Below, piece by piece: positions 42,385-54,862 of a stretch of 64,000 nt of DNA (within the stretch, counting starts at the first letter, position 1; each line of letters starts with the position of its first letter). The translations under genes were made by a program, and so were the position numbers. The stretch is from NCBI GenBank assembly GCA_029204225.1, contig CM055111.1, positions 13,330,697 to 13,394,696 on the forward strand. Direction: 5' to 3'. Under the pieces are notes generated by a model. That model saw only the letters and a list, made by a program, of their open reading frames with translations. It was not told where the DNA came from and made no database searches. The DNA comes from Diphasiastrum complanatum. Lineage: Eukaryota; Streptophyta; Lycopodiopsida; Lycopodiales; Lycopodiaceae.

Positions 42385-44045
42385 TTTCATATTGTGTAGA
42401 CGGTACAAATACTTACACTCCTATAATAATCACTTCATCAAATTTCTTAAAGCCTTTATGTATCCATCCACAAATGTGGAATTCATATTAAATGGCTGGA
42501 AAGGAAAGGCTGTTTCAAAACTTTTGATTCTCTAATGTTGTATAATTCAAATCGAGCTCTTCCAAAATAGAAGGGGCCAACATCAAAAGACACACTAACA
42601 ACATGGAGATTCTTTGCATAGGCAAATGCTCTAGGGCCTTTATCGACAAGTTTCCATCATTGCAAAGTCAGTGTTACTCAAATTTTTCCACAAGGAATCT
42701 GTGGGGCCAATTGAATGTGAGGGGGCATTTAGTCTATCGAATGAAGAATTGAGTATTGCACAAAGAATTGAGTTGAGTTGACGTTTGTGTTGAATATAGA
42801 TTGCCTAAGGGAGTGGGAGGAACTTTGTCTTAAAAGGAAGGCATGTGCCAGAGAAGATTTGCTTGTGAAAATGAGGCATCGAACAAAGCTTGAAAAAGGT
42901 ATGGACAAGTGATAGATAATGGTATGCTCTAGTATGAATTTACATCAAAATACATTAGTCCACCAAACATTAGATGTTAACTGTGACTGTAGACACTATG
43001 GTTAGATCATTGGGAGTTGGGGAGGCCTCTTGAGTGGTGGGGGAAGGCAAATAAATGATATTGTTTTTTTTTATTTTGATATTTTTCTTTGTCCTACATG
43101 GCATTCCTTAAAGGGTCTTTTTGATATTGGGAACTCCTCTAATGAGTGTGAGAGATTCACATGCATGCATACTAGGCCATACGTATGAAGGCCAGCTTTG
43201 TCCCACAAGGCATATGCTTGATAATATGAGGGTCAAACAGTTCAATAGCAATTAAATGGGACTCTCCACACAGTAGTAAATATATGTGTGTAGCACGGAC
43301 AATAGGTGATAGTTAGGACTGCAACCCCCCATGCAAACTCACACACACTAGTCTAGGAGGGACACTTTCTATAAGAGAATGCATTGGGTGTTCGAGGCCA
43401 GCTTTGTCTTCTTGTGGTTTCTCACAACATACAAAACACATTCTAATAGTTGATGTAGAATTGGTGGATGGTGCCTTGCACAAAGAGATGAGCATATGAT
43501 ATTCAGTTTTTACAAATCATTTTAGGGTGGAATTCACATTAGTCAGTTAATTATATGACACAAACTTATTGTTTTCAGATTATTCATGACATAGGTCTTA
43601 TAGAACAAATTGAAAGCATTCAGAGTATGGAATTGATAGAGGATGTTGAGCTTAGCATACAAACATCCCAATCACTTACGAAAAACGGAGAAATAACTAC
43701 AAATGTTGGCGATGCCCATGACAGTGGAAAAGTGGCTCATTTGGATGGTAAGAGAGGCAGAAAGAAGTCAACACTAGTTGATGAGATAGAGGTAATGTGC
43801 CTTTAACATTCCATTTGGACATTATTTTTTCGAATACGATGGTTTGCCTAAAGGTAAGTAGGGACTTTCCACTCCCAATGGTTTCCTTGCGTTGAAAATG
43901 CCCCATCGAGCCATTGAAACTAAAACAAAGGTTGTTTATGAAATGTGTATTCAAATATTATGGGTACTTAATGGTAAGGGTGATTTTATATTGTCATTGG
44001 CAACACCCTTGCCAAAGATAATGTAAAAGCCCTTTGGGATTCAAT
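42385..44045 (+). mobile_element. Ty3/gypsy relic (R1, copy 4) with KRGRKK module
   Basis: A spacer fragment (42,385-42,560) and a shortened RT-RNase H end (42,600-42,915) are followed by the R1 3' module. Within this, 43,555-43,806 is open: MELIEDVELSIQTSQS and LDGKRGRKKSTLVDEIE. Most of the RT proper is deleted compared with copy 5. Confidence 0.75.
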
Positions 44046-44049
44046 TTGG

Positions 44050-44365
44050 ACAACAACAAGGAGAGGTTTTCATCACAAGGGGAGTGATGCTCATCCACAT
44101 AAAGATTATTCAATCACTTTACATTCATAAGAAGAGCTACGCTCATCCACAAGGAAGGTTGTCGATTTGAAACTATAAACAAAAATTTTAGCTTGAATGT
44201 CCACAATCTCTAGAAAACATAAAGAGATTCTTTTGATGAATAATATAAAATATTAGTAACCATTTGACGATGAACACAATTGAACAAAAGCATGCTAGGT
44301 CGCTTTCAAATGTCTACTAAAAAAGTACACTTACTCTTTTTGGCCACAAACCAGCTCTAATACCA
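44050..44365 (-). mobile_element. Leader and primer site of the 220-bp-LTR element (unit 2)
   Basis: The minus strand begins TGGTATTAGAGCTGG at 44,365 and runs through leader sequence matching 29,079-29,361. Confidence 0.7.
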
Positions 44366-44583
44366 TGTGAAAATTTCAGATCCAAATATACCCAAAATGT
44401 TAGACCTAGCTAGAGAATGATTGCACTAAACACAAATTGCTTCTATGTTAAACAGTTCATTCACTAGCCGTTAGTTTGATAAAACACAGTAACCAAAATA
44501 TACACATACACCAACCACACAACATAATCTCTGCCTCCATTTGGCCCCAGAATAGTCAAGTACAATGTTGACAAATATTCACA
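44366..44583 (-). repeat. 220-bp LTR, unit 2 (minus)
   Basis: Minus-strand LTR, TGTGAATATTT...GAAATTTTCACA, between a polypurine tract (GAAGAGGGAG at 44,584 and beyond, minus strand) and the primer site at 44,365. Confidence 0.85.
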
Positions 44584-44599
44584 CTCCCTCTTCAACTTT

Positions 44600-45640
44600 A
44601 CTTGCTACACTTCCTCTTGTTTTCTTTGAATAAACTCACACGCTGGGATGAGTCTTATCGATGTCATGAGTGCTCAATGAAGCTTATTCTTGTAATGTGA
44701 ATGGCTAAAGAAGTCATGAAGTGTAGTAAATTCCAGAAACGATCGTCAAAACGCACTTACTTCATGTATTGTATGTAGTGATTGATCACCATTATCAGCT
44801 CGTTTTATATCAGGCACAACTGTGTTTGTCACGTGTGGTTTCCAAGTTAATATATTATGTGGATTGATCTTTTCCATTTGTGCTGTCAACGCCAAATTCT
44901 TATCATCTTAATGGCTATAGAATTTAATGATGCAGTTGCACTTCCTCTTGCTTTCGTTGACTAAACTCACACGCTGGGATGAGTCTTATCGATGTCATGA
45001 GTGCTCAATGAAGCTTATTCTTGTAATGTGAATGACTAAAGAAGTCAATGAAGTGAAGCTTATGTTGCTTTTTTTCATTATTCTCACTAAAGTTGTCTTG
45101 CTTAAGAATCATAATAGATGATGTGTTTTCATGCCTAGATAAGCATGTTTGTTTGCATAAGAATTGGTTTGGCAGCCATTTTTTGGTGACACCGTACTTT
45201 TGTTGATCAATGCATGGGTTGATAATTTTATTACTCAAATTGTGAAGTACTATCCAAATTGACATGATATCCAACATTCATGATTTTGTTGCTTTTACTT
45301 ATTTGAGCTCTGGAAAGGTTTGTTGTTTCATATACAAAACAATAAGATATTCAAAACATGCATATTGTACTGAATGTAGCACCCTACACAAGGAACTTTT
45401 GATCAGTTCCTATATAGGTAAAATGTGGAATTCCTGGTTTCACATGATTTTTCCTAGTTTATTTCAAATGTGTATTTGGACCCCTTCTAACTAGGAAAGC
45501 TTTTTTCCTAGTTAAAAAATGTATGTGCATCAATTGCAACTAGGGAAAACCTTATTTCCTAGATACATTTCTACCATTTCTAAATTAGAAATTTTTTTTC
45601 TAGTTACAAAATGTATCCTCATTAACATTAATTGGTGATA
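44600..45640. repeat. 115-bp direct repeat pair and MITE-like stretch
   Basis: A segment with AAACTCACACGCTGGGATGA, then GTCTTATCGATGTCATGAGTG, occurs at about 44,608-44,725 and again at 44,940-45,055. At 45,400-45,610, TCCTATATAGGTAAAATGT and repeated TTTTCCTAG / CTAGGAAA words resemble the foldback element at 17,730-18,065. No gene is seen. Confidence 0.6.
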
Positions 45641-46260
45641 GGCTAGTATTTTTTTTCACCATCTTTATAACATGGGCATCGACACTTTGTTTTCATTAGC
45701 CCCCTATAGCAATTAACATGTTCATTGAATGCATGTTCACAATTTCTAGAACCAACGAGTCAAATCAAGGAGTCCAATGATTTGTAGCCCCTGCCTTGAT
45801 CCAAAAGGTTACAAATCCTTGGTCCTTTTATTTTTTAAACAGAAAAAAAAAAAGAACTAGTTGATTTCTTTTCAAAAGGCACCATTGACTCCGTTAAGAG
45901 TACAGGGTGTTAATGAGGACACTCCCTTAGATATGACGTCAACAATGTGACATTTGGAGTGCGTCATGGACATCAGATTTCATTTTGACAATATTTTAAG
46001 GGCTAGATTTTGTTGAACATTAAGGTGAAAGGTAAAATCATTTTCATATGCATCAATTTCATCCATATTGTCGAACATCAAGAAATCACTAATATAGTTT
46101 CTACTATTGGGCATTGTAGCAAGGTTTTAATGTTATAGTAAGGCAACTCAAAAAATGGATAACAATCATGGTGCCTCATCTCCATGTGGCCTCAATAAAA
46201 ATTACATTATGACTTTGCAAATTCTTTAGCAAGAAGAATTTGTTTAATACACAAGGAGCT
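45640..46260. other. No recognised feature
   Basis: AT-rich sequence without a convincing open frame or repeat that I can identify. Confidence 0.5.
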
Positions 46261-46269
46261 TATGACCAC

Positions 46270-47440
46270 TTCATATATGACTAGAGATTGCCAATTGACT
46301 GATCAACTTAGAGTAAGCTTGTGTTTACGACATTTAAGTAGATTCGATTGTATGTCTACACACAAGATAGCTTGATTTTGGTCCCTATGACTTGACATAG
46401 AATGTTTAAGCTCGTCGATCTCAATTTTAGGACATTAAGATTCCTCGAATTCGATGTCAATCAACCAAGATATACTTTGGCATGGATTATACGAGGTTGT
46501 TCATAAAGTGATGAAATCTGAGGAATGTCAAATTCATGAGCTTCAAATAGCTCAAATTTCATGCCTATCACTCAAAATATCTCAAATATGCTGCCTAACA
46601 CGTGATTTGGTCTTTATAATTTAACATAATTCATGAAGCAATCAAACTTGACCAATCTCAATATTAAGACACTCAGATTGTTCAAGTTCAATTCCTTATT
46701 GATGGAATTGGTCCATATTTGTCGAGAGCTCAAATTGATGTCTATATGTCGAGATAACTTGATTTTGATGCCTACAAGCAAAAAAGCTATATTTTGGTCC
46801 TCATCTCTAAAAAAGGCTCATTGAGCAATGAAAATCGACCAATATCATGTTTAGTACATTTAGATTGTTCGAGTTTCAACCTCTTATCGATAGAACCGAT
46901 CCCTACTCCTCGAGATGTCCCAAATTTGATGCCACTTGAGATCACTCAATTTTGGCCTTTATCACTCGAGATGGTTTGTTGAGTAATGAAATCAAGGGAA
47001 TCTTGAGTTTAAGACAATTAGTTAGCTCAAATTTCATACATATAACTAACATAGCTCAAATTTAATGCACAACATGTGATTTTGGTCCTTATCAATCGAC
47101 ATGGCTCATTGAGTGACCAAATTCAACCAATATCAAGTCTATCACATTTAGATTGCTTGAGTATAGTCTCTTATTGATGGAATTGACCCCTTCCTATGAA
47201 ATAGCTCAAATTTTATATGTATTACTCGAGGTAGCTCGATGTTAGATATTATCACTCAAAATTGCTCATTGAGTGATAAATTAGAGAAATATTGAGTCTA
47301 GGGCATTCAAATGATTCAAATTGATGTTTATCACTTATGATAGCTCATGTTCAATGCATATGTTGCAATTTTGGTCCTTATCACTTGACATGGCCCATCA
47401 AGTAGGCGAATTTGATCAAGAATTTAAATCATTGAGATTC
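46270..47440. repeat. AT-rich degenerate repeat (diverged third copy)
   Basis: The GCTCAAATT, CATTGAGTGA and TATCACTCGAGAT words occur in similar order to 6,870-8,050 but with much more divergence. This copy is therefore an older family member and not part of the segmental duplication. Confidence 0.7.
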
Positions 47441-47444
47441 GATC

Positions 47445-48064
47445 CAGTTTTTTTTTTTTCTGCCAAACATCAGGCTAATATGTGTATTCTTTTTCACAAA
47501 ACCTGTAGAAATCTGTATATATAATCAACGAAATTACATAGAATTGGCACAAAATATTGATAAGCATGGGGTCCTAGCCCACCTTGGAAGTACCTAGAGA
47601 GAACTTTCATGGCCATAAGATAGGCCTTTATAAAGATAGCAGGTACCACTGAAAAATTTGACAAATATCAATTTTTGTAGACCGAGCAAGAAAATGCCAG
47701 TTTATCTAGAAATAGGTCTCAGCCTGCCTAAATGTGGTCCGGGATTGCTCTAGTCTGACACATAGAAAGAATCAGCAACTTGGAAATGTCTGAAATCATC
47801 ATAGTAAGGTCTTGCATGTTAGAGGACACTCGAAAAGGTCACTCTTGAACTGAATGCACATGCATAATCAACCAAATATGCAAGCCAATGCATTCAACAA
47901 ATGATCTACGTTAGCGCTCAATTGAACATCGATGGATTCTTACTTCTACTTGCTGCAAAAACAATTTGAACAGATCCTTATAAGCTAGAAATTAATCTAA
48001 CACGCATTGATCCACCAAAACGCAAGAAACTAAAACAAGAAACAAGAATTAAACAGCATTTCAG
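47445..48064. other. No recognised feature
   Basis: AT-rich, with a poly-T run near 47,450; no supported gene. Confidence 0.5.
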
Positions 48065-48106
48065 AGTCCAAGAATCAAGAAACACACATTTCTTGATTCT
48101 TGGACT
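48065..48106. repeat. Perfect 18-bp inverted repeat with 6-nt loop
   Basis: AGTCCAAGAATCAAGAAA (48,065-48,082), loop CACACA, then its exact reverse complement (48,089-48,106). A transcript would form a perfect 18-bp stem. Confidence 0.95.
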
Positions 48107-50788
48107 TCCAAGAACATCAAGGAATGGAATGTCAATGAATCTACATGTATTAAACCACGATCCTAGCCTTGATGATTTATCACATGCTGACTCCTATATT
48201 AATCCACAAAACAAGAAAGCTAATCCATGCTACTCTATTCCACAATTACATTATTTCCACAACCACAGACAAGGAATGGAAGGACAAGATCATAAATGCA
48301 TCACTCAAGAAAACAAGAATGATCAAGGAGCTCAAGGATGCACCAAAATCATGGAGGCTGTTCTCATTAGGACATGGAGTAGATGCATTCACAAAAAGCT
48401 CTCTTCTACAAAGGGGGAGTCACTTAAATAAGCAAAAGTGCTCCTTAGGTGGCACGCTAGTGACAATTCCAAATTACACAAATTACAAGTGGAATTATCC
48501 TCTCCACTAGAGGTCACCATCAAAAGGCAGCTCACTCTACTTTTCTAAGAGGGGTCTACTTTTCTAAGAGGGCTTTCCTCAGTTCTTCTCTCAATCGAAG
48601 TTCCAGTCTTATCGATGCTCTTGTCTTGATACTTGCTTGGCAAGGAGCTCACTTTATTCCATAGGCTCACTGTCATCTTTATCTTTTCCTTTTTTGCAGC
48701 TCTTTTCTTTGATCCATTACTATTCGATCTCTTCGGGCTTCGTAGGAGGGGATTCAACTATCATTGCTCAGAGAGTTTTTTTTTATCAAGATCGATCTAA
48801 CTCATTTGTTGCTTAAGTTTCTTCCTTTTTTTCCCAACTTTTTGGCTCTTTCTCTTTATTTCTTCAAGCTGCTTCATCTACTTTCTTAATTCTTTTTTTC
48901 TGGCTGACCAACCAATGTAGGTGGTCTTGGTCTCCGAATGATCTCTTAGCTACGTCGGTAAGACTATCAAGGTCTAAAATTGGGGATTTCTCAAATGGAT
49001 AATGAGATGATGGAACACAGAGAAATGGAAGGAAGAGTGGTAGTGATGGCATCGGTAGATGGTGTCGATGATAGAATAGGCATGAGAGTGGATGGAGGGT
49101 GAGTCTCTTCAACTTTAATAGGTTAGTTACACCAAAACATAATGATCCTTGTAGCTCAGTCTATAATTCTTGTGTCTTGCATACACATATAAACACACAT
49201 AAAACAATAAAATGAATTAACGCACACATCAATGTCTTCTAGATTTGATCATTAACCCTCATTTTTATGTTCAAGCTTTCACAAATAATTATCAAAAATG
49301 CATTTTTCACGCATCTTTTTTCTTTCACATTTACCATATGTGTAGCATAATCGCTTTAAGAACAGTTGTTTTTGGCAAAATTTAAAGTCAAGTACATGTT
49401 ATTCTAAGCAATTATTTTCTATTAATGTAGATATTATTGATTTTATAATTGACTACAGTTGTTATTTTATTTGAATCCAATCTACTAACTCCATAATTTT
49501 AGTATGATAAACTACATGCACAAACATGAATAACACAGGTATGTATAATGTGACAACAAATGCATTGCATTGAGTTTAGAATACAATTTTATAAATATTT
49601 TTTTATGCAGTTCCTTAGACATTGAATTGTTTCCAATGTTTTCATCTCAAAACTATACAGCTATCAATTTCAACATGTATGTAATAACTCATGTCATTAG
49701 AATTCTTTCATGTCCTAATAAATCTAAAATGTTTTCTGTTGTGACACAACTAGCATAATGCCATGTCATGAAATTTTGGTAGTTGTAGTATTGTCAATGA
49801 TCAACATAATTATGTTGTCAACATGTATGCAACTCTATCTCCTAACATGATGATAGAGATGCAAAACCTCCTACTTAGTCAAGGGGATGGATCCTCATGA
49901 CCATCACTCCCTTTGACAAAAAAACTATATTCAAATCTCTTCTCAAATGTAAATTTACAAAGGAGCATTATAATAGATTGTAGACGATGTTCAATTTATT
50001 AAAATAATAAATCTTTAATCTACATCCATTCATCTATCCCATTTTGCAGTTTTACTCATAATTTTATACTTTCTTATAGAATACATGGCAACAACTAACA
50101 ATCGGGTTCTAAAAAGAGTATCGAAGGCGTTCGAAATATCGAACATTAATAGAACTCATTTCCACTCATTCTAAAACTAACGACTTGCCCTAACAATTTT
50201 TGCAAGTAGTTTCTAAACAGCCTAATTGGATAAGTGACAATGCAATATGGCTAAGCTCCAATTGCGATCTAGGACCAAATAATTGTCTTCAACTGTCATT
50301 TGGATAAGCCTAATTGGTATTCATAACTAGTATAAATGATTGATCACTTTCTCGGTTAACTTCTTCTTTAATCTTCTACAAATCTCTTTGCATATTGATC
50401 TTGAAGATTAATATAGCACATCGCTAGAAATGCTTACTGCTTACTCACAGATACTCAGTTCTAGTTTCGAGTATGCGGTTCCATCCACTATTGTTTTGTG
50501 CCCACGATTTTCTGATTTGTACATGCTACTTACTGAATTGATTATATAGTTTTATCACATTCAGTATTGCATCAGAATGATCAAACGTTTCTATGTTCTT
50601 TTTGTGAAACATTACAAATCTAAAACTGTGAAATTATTCCAATCCTTTTTTTCTTTTATGATAGATGGCTCCTCACAAAAAAGAAACACGATTGCATTTA
50701 GAGAATGATATCATGCTTGAATAGAGAAACTGAACTCACAAAAATTACCTCAAACAATAAAAGTACTTTGATAGAAAACGTGGAAAGT
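48107..50788. other. AT-rich stretch without a recognised gene
   Basis: Overlapping open frames of about 110 codons at 48,093-48,510 and minus-strand frames at 48,545-49,112 show no family that I recognise. The latter has a Lys-rich stretch (SKKRAAKKEKIK). From 49,140 to 50,788 the sequence is very AT-rich and I see nothing coding. It ends at the 5' LTR of the copia element. Confidence 0.45.
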
Positions 50789-51539
50789 TGTGTGGAGGAT
50801 GTTCCCACGTGTGGAGAATTGTGAATTAAATTAAAAATGTTAGATATAGGGGTCTTATGTTTTTTGTATCAAGCATCTAGGTGTAGGATGTTGATAGGGT
50901 CAAATTTGGCATAGATGGCAAATTATCCATTTTCAATTATAATGCCACTATTGAGTCAAAATAGAGTAGGAGGCCAAACTCGAGCCAATTAGAGTGTAGA
51001 CAAGTGTAATGCTTTTGTTTGATGAAGTTTAAGAGGTCCAATAGGATTTAGAGGTGGAACCATGAGTGGTCCAATAGAATTTGAGATCTGCATGAAAATG
51101 GTCCAATAGAATTTAGAGGTGAATGGATCAATGGTCCAATAGGATTAAGAGGTGGCAAAAGTGTGGTCCAATCGTGATTGAGTATTGTGGTAGCTCATGG
51201 ATCTATTAGTATCATTGTACTTCTCATTTGGATCTAATTGATTTTGAGATTGGGTGCATTTTGTGAGTAATTGCTTTTCTAGCTTTCTCTCTCTACCCGA
51301 GAGCTCATGATGATTTTCTCTCTCTACCCGAGGAGAGCAGCTTGTTTTTACTTAGATTATTTTTGGAACACTTCCCACACGTGTGAGTGAGAGTTGGAAG
51401 TGATTGATTGCATGTAGTAGTGTGTTTTTGCCATAGAATCAAAGATAGATCTTGAATCTCAATCTAGTCTTGATCTTGGTGCATCTACACACCTTAGGAG
51501 ATCACAAGTTGTGGACAGTCCACACGTTTGAAATCAACA
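50789..51539 (+). repeat. 5' LTR of copia element (751 bp, 5' end truncated)
   Basis: It matches 54,931-55,685 almost base for base and ends AAATCAACA, followed by the primer site. The 3' LTR probably starts at 54,863, right after its polypurine tract, so about 70 bases are missing from the 5' LTR start. The sequence before 50,789 does not match that missing piece. Confidence 0.85.
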
Positions 51540-51557
51540 TGGTATCAGAGCCTATCT
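51540..51557 (+). other. Primer binding site (tRNA-Met)
   Basis: TGGTATCAGAGCCTATCT directly follows the CA end of the 5' LTR; the first 12 bases are the canonical plant copia primer site. Confidence 0.92.
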
Positions 51558-52290
51558 AAGTTTACCATGCATTTTGATCCATTTGAGTGAAAACTATTCA
51601 TCAATCTTGAGCTAGAAATTGTCAAGATCCATTTTCCTAGCTATCTTGTCCAATTTTGGATCAAAAGAGATCAATAGGGCATTGATTGGGTCTGACCTGG
51701 TACTGTATAGAATCAGGTGCTCAGACACATGTGAGGAACATCCAATTTTAGTTTGGGAGTTCTCTTTCATGTTTGATCCAAAATTCTTGCTAGATAGCTT
51801 GTTTTGAAGCTATTTTTGTCTAGTTTCTGATGCAATCAGTTTCATTCCATTTGGTTTTGCCAATCATAAGTTATAAGCTTTTGAAGAGGGTTAGGTAGGG
51901 CACCTAGACTTGGGTGGACGCATTTGGTTTCAGATTGCTTGTTTGATCCAAAATCACAGTTGAATGCTTACCAATCTCATCTATATGTGATCTAGGCATT
52001 GTTTTGAGATCTTGGACATTTTTTTTCACGCAATGTCATTGTATTTGAGTCAAATTTTGTTTCTTAGTGTATTTCACATGTTCTAAGAGTGTTTGATCCT
52101 AACTTTGCCCATACTCCATCATTTGATGTGAAGTAGATCTAGTTTTGGAGAGATTGAGATAGCTAGTGAGAATCATCTCACAGTTTGTTGCAAGATCTTG
52201 CATAGGAGATGTTAGCACACCATTATTGGATCCTATAGTGAGAGAGAAGCAAAATTTTTTGTTCATCACTTTTATTTATCTCCACTTTAC

Positions 52291-53736
52291 ATGACTTCAA
52301 TGAGTTCATACTTGTTGCAACCAAGTGAGAGATTGTCTATTTTTAATTATTCAATATGGAAGTTGAGGATGGAGTCCATCTTGATACTCCAAGATGTGAT
52401 GGACATTGTACTTGGGATTGAGGAGGAGCCTCAATTCCTTCAAGAAGTACCAAACAAGAAGAAGAGAGCTAGGATGACTCTCCACTACATTAAGATGAAT
52501 GTCTCTAATGAGATATTGAGGGAGATTGGTGATTGTTCTACATCCAAGGAAGCTTGGGATTGTCTCAAGTCCATCTATGAGGCTAAGAACACCTCTAGGC
52601 TCCTCACTCTTAGAAATCAAATCTTCCAAAGTAGTCAAAAGAGTGACGAGAGTGCATCTAGTTCTGTTTTGAGAGTCAAGGATATTCATAGCGAGCTTGC
52701 ATGTATTGGTGACTCAATCAATCAAATTGAGCTAGTCCAAGTCATTCTCAATGGCTTGAGAGATGAATATGACAACCTTATCCAATCCTATGCCATTAAG
52801 GAGGAGCTACCAAGTTTGGAGGCCCTTCAAAGTGTGCTTATTTTTGAAGAATCAAGACAAGAGTACAAACACTTGAGGATGGACAAGCTATCACTCAATC
52901 ATGATGATGGCAAAGTTCTATTTGCCAAGCACAAAGAGAGGAGTAAGAAGCAGCACCATCATTTCTCTAATGACAAAGCTAAAGACCAAGATGGAGAGGA
53001 GGAGGATACCTCTCATGATTCTAACTCAAATCTCAAGAAGAAGAAGATCAAGTGCTTTTATTGTGGCAAGAAAGGCCATTATGCCACCAATTTCTTCAAG
53101 AAGAAGAATCAACTCAATGAAGACAACATCACCAATGAGAAAGAAGACTATATTGCAAGTGATGGAGAAGGCTCTCTTGTGGCATCAAGCTTCTCCTCTT
53201 CCACCTTCAACAAGGATGACTCATGGTATATTGATAGTGGAGCATCTTCACATATGTGTGGCTCCAAGCACTCCTTTTCATCTATTATGCCTTATGATGG
53301 AGTCAAGAAGACCACATACATTGCAAGTAAGCATGAGTGCAATATCAAAGGAGTAGGGATTATTCCCTTGAATCTTGCATCTTCCAAAGATATCTTTCTC
53401 AACAATGTTCTTTTTGTCCCAAAGCTTACAAAGAACATCTTAAGTGTTTCCCAACTTCTTGATAGAGGCTTTGATGTCAATTTCAATATTGACAATTGTG
53501 TGATCAAGAAGGATGGTGAGATCATTGCATATGGATCAAGATTTGAAGGCATCTACAAATTGGATCCAAGTGAGAGTGCAAACTCTCTTGATGTTTCTTA
53601 TATGTCATATATTTCAAAGGAGAATGATCACACAAGATGCACATATCTTCTCTCTTCAAGAATTATGGTGTATGATTATTCCTTGTTATTCAAAGCATAT
53701 GTTGAGAAGAAATTCTCATTGAAGATCAAAGCTTAG
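52291..53736 (+). CDS. Copia gag-protease polyprotein (truncated)
   Basis: This 481-residue frame is the only long open reading frame in the window. Residues ~1-210 are a copia Gag (UBN2-like): YSIWKLRMESIL, KEAWDCLKSIYEAKN and LLTLRNQIFQSSQ are visible. A Lys/Asp/Glu-rich linker leads to a zinc knuckle at about 253-266, CFYCGKKGHYATNF, where the last cysteine of C-x2-C-x4-H-x4-C is F. The aspartic protease follows at about 311 with WYIDSGASSHMCG (active-site DSGA), then LFVPKLTKNILSVSQLLDRG (about 378-397), the usual stretch before the GAG-pre-integrase domain. The frame then continues briefly and ends. I chose the first ATG; a second Met lies three codons later. A product could be made, but pol is missing, and the knuckle change would probably weaken RNA packaging. 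Confidence 0.93.
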   Translation: MTSMSSYLLQPSERLSIFNYSIWKLRMESILILQDVMDIVLGIEEEPQFLQEVPNKKKRARMTLHYIKMNVSNEILREIGDCSTSKEAWDCLKSIYEAKNTSRLLTLRNQIFQSSQKSDESASSSVLRVKDIHSELACIGDSINQIELVQVILNGLRDEYDNLIQSYAIKEELPSLEALQSVLIFEESRQEYKHLRMDKLSLNHDDGKVLFAKHKERSKKQHHHFSNDKAKDQDGEEEDTSHDSNSNLKKKKIKCFYCGKKGHYATNFFKKKNQLNEDNITNEKEDYIASDGEGSLVASSFSSSTFNKDDSWYIDSGASSHMCGSKHSFSSIMPYDGVKKTTYIASKHECNIKGVGIIPLNLASSKDIFLNNVLFVPKLTKNILSVSQLLDRGFDVNFNIDNCVIKKDGEIIAYGSRFEGIYKLDPSESANSLDVSYMSYISKENDHTRCTYLLSSRIMVYDYSLLFKAYVEKKFSLKIKA

Positions 53737-53787
53737 AGGAGTATTGGAGCTCTTGAAAGAATAGCAACATATGAAGTTTTATTCAAG

Positions 53788-54498
53788 ATGAAGCCTAAGG
53801 TTGATCACCTTAGTGAACTTGGTAGTGCTTGCTTTGCAAATATTCCCTTGGAAACAAGGAGGAAGGATGATCCAAGCTCATGGATCATGATTGGATACTC
53901 ATCCATCAAGGAGGCCTTTAGTGTCTTTACACTCTCTATTTCAAATGTGATCGTGAATAGAGATGTCATATTGCATGAAGATTCAATCTTGGAAGTGGCC
54001 GAGATCAAGGCTTCTCAAGAAGCATCACAAGTTATCTTTTTTGAAGGTATTCAAGTTATGATGGGGCCAAGGTGTGAGGAGGAGTTTCTTCTTCATATGA
54101 TTTCAAGAAGATCTTCAAGATGCATGGCCGAGTCTTTATGGCTCACCTTACATGGCAAAGAGGGGCATCTTTCATGTTGTATCTACTACAACACATTCAT
54201 ATATGCTTCTCTTCCTTTGCTTGATATGCTATCTTGCTTCATTGAATTTTTTGGATCTCAAAGTTCAAGAGAAGCTATACTAGTTTTGTATGATGCTTAT
54301 GGTATGGACATGTTTCTTGTCATTATTGACTTAGATATGTTTCCAATACTTTTTGAAAGCAAAATATTGTATTGTCAAAAGTATGCTCTTGGTTCTAGTA
54401 AGAACAATATTGAGCTTGGTACTCACTTTTTTGAAAATCATGTTTTCACATGTTTTGTGGCAAATTGTAAACTCCAAAGTGGACACTTACATCCTTGA
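53788..54498 (+). pseudogene. Copia integrase C-terminal scrap fused to unknown sequence
   Basis: The first ~65 residues (KPKVDHLSELGSACFANIP, then IMIGYSSIKEAFSVFTLS and NVIVNRDVILHED) match the copia integrase end (KP.v.HLr.FG..ayahip...R.K.D.....f.GYs...kayr......vi.sRDV.F.E). The remaining ~170 residues show no family. The frame stays open for 236 codons. The deletion removing the integrase core lies between 53,600 and 53,790, and the RT-RNase H region that should follow is absent. Confidence 0.8.
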
Positions 54499-54850
54499 GA
54501 GAGTAACTAGCCTAAAAAAGATCAAGATAGTCTTTGATATCAAGATTAGATCCATCATGGATATAGTTCATTGTATGTGGACTAGTCAAGCTAGAAAGCA
54601 TAATCTTGATAATCATCATTGTTTCACACTTATGATCTTGATCTCCATGATCCTTATGAGGCTTGGAAGCCTCAGATTTTCCTATTTATAGTGCATCCAT
54701 CATGCAAGTTGAACTTTCAAAGCAAAGATCATCAGGCATGGAGAAAGCCCATGATCATAGTGGCATATTGGTGGAGCACTCTTCAAAGGCATTGGCAAGA
54801 GATCCACTCAAAAAGATTTACAAACTTCCTAGTACCTTTCCAAGCTATTT

Positions 54851-54862
54851 TTTGAGGAGGAG
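54851..54862 (+). other. Polypurine tract of copia element
   Basis: TTTGAGGAGGAG stands immediately before TGTGATCAG, the probable start of the 3' LTR, whose end ATCAACA is nearly the inverse of that start. Confidence 0.7.

Noticed and set aside
48093-48510. Overlapping ~112-codon frames
   Set aside because: Two overlapping frames of equal length, no family recognised, no repeat copy to test conservation.
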